Source of the DNA: Flavobacterium reichenbachii
GTDB lineage: Bacteria; Bacteroidota; Bacteroidia; Flavobacteriales; Flavobacteriaceae
Direction of reading: 5' to 3'
Length of the DNA stretch: 64,000 nt
Assembly (NCBI RefSeq): GCF_002217435.1
Contig: NZ_MUHF01000019.1
Coordinates: 239,769-303,768, forward strand
Shown here: positions 59,126 to 64,000 of the stretch, piece after piece
Layout of the letters: every line of letters begins with the position of its first letter
How positions within the stretch are numbered: the first letter of the stretch is position 1
Position numbers and translations under genes: made by a program
The notes under the pieces: generated by a model
Told to the model about the DNA's origin: nothing
Database searches by the model: none
Seen by the model: only the letters and a program-made list of their open reading frames with translations

Positions 59126-60520
59126 TTAAAATAACTCTCTTGGGTCTGTTAGTTTTCCTGTAACAGCAGCAGCGGCAGCCATAATTGGACTTGCTAAAAG
59201 CGTTCTTGAACCAGGACCCTGACGACCTTCAAAGTTTCGGTTTGAAGTACTTACAGCGTATTTTCCTGCAGGAACTTTATCATCGTTCATCGCTAAACAA
59301 GCAGAACAACCCGGCTGACGTAATACGAAACCAGCTTCAGTCAAAATATCTAAAATACCTTCTTCCTTAATTTGAGCTTCCACAACGTGAGAACCCGGAA
59401 CTAACCAAGCAGTAACATTATCTGCTTTTTTTCTTCCTTTTACAATTTCGGCGAAAGCCCTGAAATCTTCAATACGTCCATTTGTACAGCTTCCTAAGAA
59501 AACGTAGTCAATTGGTTTTCCAATCATCACATCATCTTCGTGGAAGCCCATATAAGCTAACGATTTTTTATATGTTTCCTCGCCGCCTTCTACTTGGTTG
59601 GCGTTAGGAATATGTTTAGAGATACCAATTCCCATTCCTGGGTTAGTACCATAAGTAATCATTGGTTCAATATCTGAAGCTTTGATGTTTAATTCAGCAT
59701 CAAAAACAGCATCAGCATCTGTTTTTAAAGTTTTCCAGTATTCAACAGCTTTAGTCCATGCTTCACCTTTTGGAGCATAAAGTCTTCCTTCAAGGAAATC
59801 GAAAGTAGTTTGATCCGGAGCGATCATTCCTCCACGAGCACCCATTTCGATACTTAAATTACAAACCGTCATACGGCCTTCCATAGTCATGTTTTCGAAA
59901 ACATCACCAGCGTATTCAACAAAATATCCTGTTCCTCCAGAAGTAGTCAATTGCGCAATAATATAAAGTGCAACATCTTTTGGTCCAACACCTTTACTTA
60001 GTTGTCCATTTACGTTGATACGCATTTTCTTTGGTTTTGGCTGCATAATACATTGCGTAGAAAGCACCATCTCCACCTCAGAAGTTCCAATACCAAAAGC
60101 AATTGCGCCAAAGGCACCGTGAGTAGATGTATGTGAGTCACCACAAACAATAGTAGCACCTGGCAAAGTAATTCCGTTTTCAGGACCTACTACGTGTACA
60201 ATTCCATTTTTAATGTGGCCTAATCCCCAGTGCGAAATTCCGTATTCGTTGGCATTATCTTCAAGAGCTTGCAGCTGATTAGCTGACAAAGGATCCTGAA
60301 CTGGTAAATGTTGGTTTATGGTTGGTGTATTGTGATCTGCAGTTGCAAAAGTACGCTCTGGGTATAAAACCTTAACGTCTCTGGCTTTTAATCCTAAAAA
60401 AGCAACAGGACTCGTAACTTCATGAATGAAATGACGGTCAATAAAAAACACATCTGGTCCATCTTCAATTTTACGCACTACATGTGAATCCCATACTTTG
60501 TCAAATAATGTCTTACTCAT
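59126..60520 (-). CDS. leuC: 3-isopropylmalate dehydratase large subunit
   Basis: A 464-aa aconitase-family [4Fe-4S] enzyme. The cluster Cys are in YVFLGSCTNGRIEDFRA and RQPGCSACLAMND. Other blocks: ICGDSHTSTHGAFGAIAFGI-like VCGDSHTSTHGAF, MGARGGMIAPDQTT and SNRNFEGRQGPGSRTLLAS. Length fits. It is the first gene of the leu operon and has a promoter at 60585-60614 on the minus strand. It needs LeuD for activity. Confidence 0.97.
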   Translation of the reverse strand: MSKTLFDKVWDSHVVRKIEDGPDVFFIDRHFIHEVTSPVAFLGLKARDVKVLYPERTFATADHNTPTINQHLPVQDPLSANQLQALEDNANEYGISHWGLGHIKNGIVHVVGPENGITLPGATIVCGDSHTSTHGAFGAIAFGIGTSEVEMVLSTQCIMQPKPKKMRINVNGQLSKGVGPKDVALYIIAQLTTSGGTGYFVEYAGDVFENMTMEGRMTVCNLSIEMGARGGMIAPDQTTFDFLEGRLYAPKGEAWTKAVEYWKTLKTDADAVFDAELNIKASDIEPMITYGTNPGMGIGISKHIPNANQVEGGEETYKKSLAYMGFHEDDVMIGKPIDYVFLGSCTNGRIEDFRAFAEIVKGRKKADNVTAWLVPGSHVVEAQIKEEGILDILTEAGFVLRQPGCSACLAMNDDKVPAGKYAVSTSNRNFEGRQGPGSRTLLASPIMAAAAAVTGKLTDPRELF

Positions 60521-60584
60521 TTTTTATTTTTTTTAATTGTAATTCTATAATCACAGCAATTCCCTGTTCATTATAATAGCCAAA

Positions 60585-60614
60585 CAAAAGTAAAAAAAGA
60601 TACAAAATCTCAAA
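60585..60614 (-). promoter_or_regulatory. promoter of the leu operon
   Basis: TTTG (60611-60614), 18-nt spacer, TACTTTTG (60585-60592), minus strand. The predicted start near 60578 gives a leader of about 58 nt; no leader peptide rich in Leu, and no clear attenuator, was seen. Confidence 0.6.
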
Positions 60615-61181
60615 TTTCAATATTTCATTATATACGATGCCCAAACTAAAATACCAATTACGAAAGTGCTTTTGTTAATTCAATTTTGACAGAAAAATGA
60701 TTTAAAACCCCATTTTGTTTTTCTTTTTCGGCTTTAATTTTGCTTGTTTGTTTTTTCTTTTAATAGTTTGCAAATTTATCTCAAAATCACTATAAAATAT
60801 AAAGATTAATTCGAAAATATGTAACAAATTGAATCAAAATAGTAATAATTGTTAGTTTTGGTTTCTTTGTTATAAGAAAGCTTTTTTGGTTTTTTAACCC
60901 TTTTAAATGAGTTTTTTGATTGTTATTTAGAATCAATAAATCCTCTGAATACTACGACATCCAAGAAGTGTATTTTTATCAAATTTTATGAATTTTAAGA
61001 GAAAAACTGATTACTTAATAAGAATCACTTTTTAAAGATTTAACCGTTTTCTATCTCTAAAAAAAGGCGTAAATTTGAACTTCCTCCATAATTTGCAAAG
61101 CAGTTTTTTATACTCCATATAATCAGATATTTATATTGGAAAAACTTGGGATTTGGAGTTTAATTTTTGTATTTTCATTCT
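60615..61181. other. 567-nt non-coding gap with a possible plus-strand promoter
   Basis: A+T-rich, no credible gene. TTG (60829-60831), 21 nt, TAGTTTTG (60853-60860) fits a Bacteroidota promoter pointing to dnaE, 322 nt ahead. It could drive dnaE with a long leader or a small RNA. No strong hairpin was found between it and dnaE. Confidence 0.4.
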
Positions 61182-64000
61182 ATGTATTTAATATTCGATA
61201 CCGAAACAACCGGATTACCAAAACGCTGGGACGCTCCCATAACCGATTCTGATAACTGGCCTCGCTGTATTCAGATCGCGTGGCAGCTTCATGACGAAAT
61301 GGGAACGCTTATCGAGCATCAGGATTATTTGGTAAAACCAGAAGGATTTAATATTCCGTATGATGCAGAGCGTATTCACGGAATATCGACTGAATTGGCT
61401 GAAGCCGACGGCATTTCGCTTGCAGAAGTTTTGGAAAAATTCAATATCGCTTTAAGCAAAACCAAATTCATTGTTGGGCAGAATTTAGGTTTCGACGTTA
61501 ATATTATGGGCGCCGAATTCCATAGAATGGGAGTGGAGTCTCAAATGAGTTCAATGCCGGTTCTGGATACTTGTACAGAAGTTACGGCTTCATTATTACA
61601 GCTTCCCGGAGGTCGCGGAGGAAGATTCAAACTTCCGACTTTGACCGAATTGCACAGTTATCTTTTTAATAAACCTTTCGCGGAAGCGCACAATGCAACT
61701 GCCGACGTTGAGGCAACTACGCGTTGTTTTTTGGAATTGGTTCGAAGAGAAGTTTTTACAAAAGAAGAACTAGACGTTCCAAAAGAATATTTCAGAGAAT
61801 TTAAGGAAAGAAATCCACAGGAATTTCCTTTAATTGGTTTAAAACACATCAATTTAAAAGCAGCTTCTGATAAAATCAGAGAGCAGATTAAAGCTTTGCA
61901 ATCTGATGACAAAGGAACTGTAGTTTCTGAATCTGATAAAGCTGATTTTAAAGCAGCAAAATTTGCGCATTTACACAATCATACACAGTTTTCTGTTCTT
62001 CAATCAACGATCGGAATTGGGAATATAGTTTCGGCTACAGCCAAAAACGGAATGCCGGCCGTTGCGATGACAGATACCGGAAACATGATGGGAGCTTTTC
62101 ACTTTGTGAGTGCCGTTATGAATCACAATAAAGCAGCATCTGGAAAAAATAAAGCTTTGGTTGAAGCTGGTGAAGAGCCAACAGAAACTGAAATAAAGCC
62201 AATTGTGGGCTGTGAGTTTAATATCTGTGAAAACCATTTAGATAAAAGCAAAAAAGACAACGGTTATCAGGTTGTTCTGATGGCCAAAAACAAAGCAGGT
62301 TATCACAATCTGGCAAAAATGGCTTCGATTGCGTATACCGAAGGATTTTACTATGTCCCAAGAATTGACAAAAATATTGTTGAAAAATACAAAGAAGATA
62401 TTATGGTTTTGTCTGGGAATTTATACGGAGAAATTCCGAGTAAAATCCTAAACATTGGAGAAAACCAAGCCGAAGAAGCTTTAATCTGGTGGAAAGAACA
62501 ATTTGGCTCAGATTTCTATTTAGAAGTAATGCGTCATAATCAGGAAGATGAAAATCGTGTAAACAAAACCCTGATTGAGTTTGCTCAAAAACACAATGTC
62601 AAATTAATAGCGACAAATAATACCTATTATTTAAATAAAGAAGATGCCAACGCGCACGATATTTTACTTTGCGTAAAAGACGGTGAAAAGCAGGCAACAC
62701 CAATTGGCCGTGGACGAGGTTATCGTTACGGACTGCCAAATCAGGAATACTATTATAAATCAGAAGAAGAGATGAAAAAACTCTTTTCTGATCTTCCCGA
62801 GGCCATTATTAACATTCAGGAAATCATTGATAAGGTCGAAGGTTATTCGCTTTATCGAGATGTATTGCTTCCTAAATTTGATATTCCAGAAGAATTTTTT
62901 GTAGTCGAAGACGAAGCGGACGGTGGTGTGCGAGGTGAAAATAAATATTTGCGACATCTAACTATGGTTGGAGCAGCAAAAAGATACGGCGAAATTACAG
63001 AATCAATTCAGGAACGTTTGGATTTTGAGTTATTGACGATTTCAAACTCCGGATATCCGGGTTACTTTTTGATTGTGCAGGATTTTATTGCCGAAGCCAG
63101 AAATATGGACGTTTCGGTTGGACCAGGACGTGGATCTGCAGCGGGTTCTGCCGTTGCCTATTGCTTGGGAATTACCAATATTGACCCGATTAAGTACGAT
63201 TTGCTTTTTGAGCGTTTCCTAAATCCGGATCGTGTATCGATGCCCGATATTGATATCGATTTTGATGATGAGGGTCGTGGTCGTGTAATGGAATATGTAA
63301 TCAACAAATACGGAAAAAATCAGGTGGCCCAGATTATCACGTATGGTAAAATGGCAACCAAATCTGCGATTCGTGATACGGCTCGTGTATTGGACTTACC
63401 ATTATTTGAAGCTGATAGAATTGCAAAACTGATTCCGGGAATGATGCCGTCAAAATGGAATTTGGCGCGTTTTATTTCGGAGAGTGAAGAAGAGGTCAAA
63501 AAAGCCCTTCGTTCTGATGAATTTGAGAATGTAAAAGAATTGATCGCCATTGCCAATGAAGATGATTTGGCAGGAGAAACCATTCAGCAGGCAAAAATTC
63601 TTGAGGGATCGATGCGAAATACCGGAATTCACGCTTGTGGAGTAATCATTACACCATCAGATATTACGAATTTCGTTCCCGTGACCACAGCAAAAGATTC
63701 CGATTTATATGTAACGCAGTTTGACAACTCAGTTGCAGAAAGTGCCGGATTGCTTAAAATGGACTTTTTGGGTCTAAAGACCCTTACGCTGATAAAAGAT
63801 ACGGTAAAACTAGTAAAATACAGAACAGGAAAAGAGCTGGATCCAGACACATTCCCGATTGATGATGAAGAAACGTATGCACTTTTCCAAAGAGGAGAAA
63901 CGGTTGGAATCTTCCAATACGAGTCGCCCGGAATGCAGAAATACATGAAAGATCTGAAACCAACGGTTTTTGGAGATTTAATTGCCATGAATGCACTTTA
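61182..64000 (+). CDS. dnaE: DNA polymerase III alpha subunit with fused N-terminal exonuclease, 3' end missing
   Basis: The replicative polymerase of the Bacteroidota type, 939 of about 1500 codons in the window. Residues 1-180 are a DnaQ-like proofreading exonuclease: Exo I FDTETTGLP, Exo II QNLGFDVNIM, Exo III HNATADVEAT. A linker follows, then the PHP domain (FAHLHNHTQFSVLQS, about residue 265), and the polymerase core with GPGRGSAAGS and the catalytic MPDIDIDFDDEGRGRVMEY. Further blocks ITYGKMATKSAIRDTAR and FLGLKTLTLI are typical. The ATG at 61182 is chosen because it starts at the first strand of the exonuclease. The frame is open to the window end. The fusion means proofreading in cis; a separate dnaQ may also exist elsewhere. 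Confidence 0.96.
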   Translation, partial: MYLIFDTETTGLPKRWDAPITDSDNWPRCIQIAWQLHDEMGTLIEHQDYLVKPEGFNIPYDAERIHGISTELAEADGISLAEVLEKFNIALSKTKFIVGQNLGFDVNIMGAEFHRMGVESQMSSMPVLDTCTEVTASLLQLPGGRGGRFKLPTLTELHSYLFNKPFAEAHNATADVEATTRCFLELVRREVFTKEELDVPKEYFREFKERNPQEFPLIGLKHINLKAASDKIREQIKALQSDDKGTVVSESDKADFKAAKFAHLHNHTQFSVLQSTIGIGNIVSATAKNGMPAVAMTDTGNMMGAFHFVSAVMNHNKAASGKNKALVEAGEEPTETEIKPIVGCEFNICENHLDKSKKDNGYQVVLMAKNKAGYHNLAKMASIAYTEGFYYVPRIDKNIVEKYKEDIMVLSGNLYGEIPSKILNIGENQAEEALIWWKEQFGSDFYLEVMRHNQEDENRVNKTLIEFAQKHNVKLIATNNTYYLNKEDANAHDILLCVKDGEKQATPIGRGRGYRYGLPNQEYYYKSEEEMKKLFSDLPEAIINIQEIIDKVEGYSLYRDVLLPKFDIPEEFFVVEDEADGGVRGENKYLRHLTMVGAAKRYGEITESIQERLDFELLTISNSGYPGYFLIVQDFIAEARNMDVSVGPGRGSAAGSAVAYCLGITNIDPIKYDLLFERFLNPDRVSMPDIDIDFDDEGRGRVMEYVINKYGKNQVAQIITYGKMATKSAIRDTARVLDLPLFEADRIAKLIPGMMPSKWNLARFISESEEEVKKALRSDEFENVKELIAIANEDDLAGETIQQAKILEGSMRNTGIHACGVIITPSDITNFVPVTTAKDSDLYVTQFDNSVAESAGLLKMDFLGLKTLTLIKDTVKLVKYRTGKELDPDTFPIDDEETYALFQRGETVGIFQYESPGMQKYMKDLKPTVFGDLIAMNAL

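Overview
The window looks like chromosomal DNA of a Flavobacterium or a close relative (Bacteroidota). The evidence is low G+C, promoters of the Bacteroidota type (TTG, about 19-21 nt, TAnnTTTG), a type 9 secretion C-terminal domain on an SprB-repeat protein, a DnaE polymerase with a fused exonuclease, and many SPII lipoproteins. Both edges cut genes: sucA (minus strand, 3' end missing) on the left and dnaE (plus strand, 3' end missing) on the right. No insertion sequence, prophage or CRISPR array was seen.

Layout. 1-4.5 kb: sucA, a small outer-membrane-like protein, two unknown genes and a polyprenyl synthetase. 4.6-13.1 kb: a YceI-like protein, then tetR-tolC-adaptor-RND, an efflux operon, then an MFS transporter. 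Three copies of one 28-bp palindrome (GGAAACT-N14-AGTTTCC) tie yceI and the efflux operon to the TetR regulator. 13.2-25.4 kb: a minus-strand set made of a PKD-domain outer-membrane-like protein, a TPR-CHAT (caspase-like) protein, a retropepsin-like protease and a 1282-aa SprB-repeat T9SS protein. Next to it are a lipoprotein, a small membrane protein, an ECF sigma factor and an anti-sigma-like TPR membrane protein. Four copies of GGGGTAACAA-N16-ATCTAT around the sigma gene look like its own promoters. An exact 28-bp inverted repeat covers the start of the CHAT gene. 25.5-28.8 kb: two tandem S41 peptidases that are almost identical in their first third.

29-41.3 kb is mostly housekeeping and single genes: TatD-like nuclease, acyltransferase, type I asparaginase, divergent MFS/LysR pair, tRNA-Ser(GGA), serine hydrolase with TPRs, several small lipoproteins, an SGNH hydrolase, a DUF3050 protein and glutaryl-CoA dehydrogenase. 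41.4-51.5 kb is a peptide natural-product or bacteriocin locus: a TPR-AraC membrane regulator, three small Gly/Asp/Asn-rich GG-leader peptides on the minus strand, a C39-like/VKOR/thioredoxin fusion, two Cys-rich GG-leader peptides, a possible structured RNA, a secreted alpha/beta hydrolase, a C39 peptidase ABC exporter and an HlyD-type adaptor. A coherent reading is that precursors are cleaved after Gly-Gly, exported, and disulfide-bonded by the VKOR-thioredoxin protein.

51.5-64 kb returns to core genes: tRNA N6-adenine methyltransferase, rimM, rpsP with a long Ala/Glu tail, a lipoprotein, an RNA-binding RRM/RGG protein, and a leuC-(lipoprotein)-leuD-synthase-leuB operon. The synthase of that operon carries the pyruvate-pocket residues of Leptospira citramalate synthase, so the operon may serve isoleucine synthesis. 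Several starts were moved from TTG or upstream codons to better-supported ATGs. Three genes (tatD-like, the C39 exporter, the tRNA methyltransferase) appear to use TTG or GTG.
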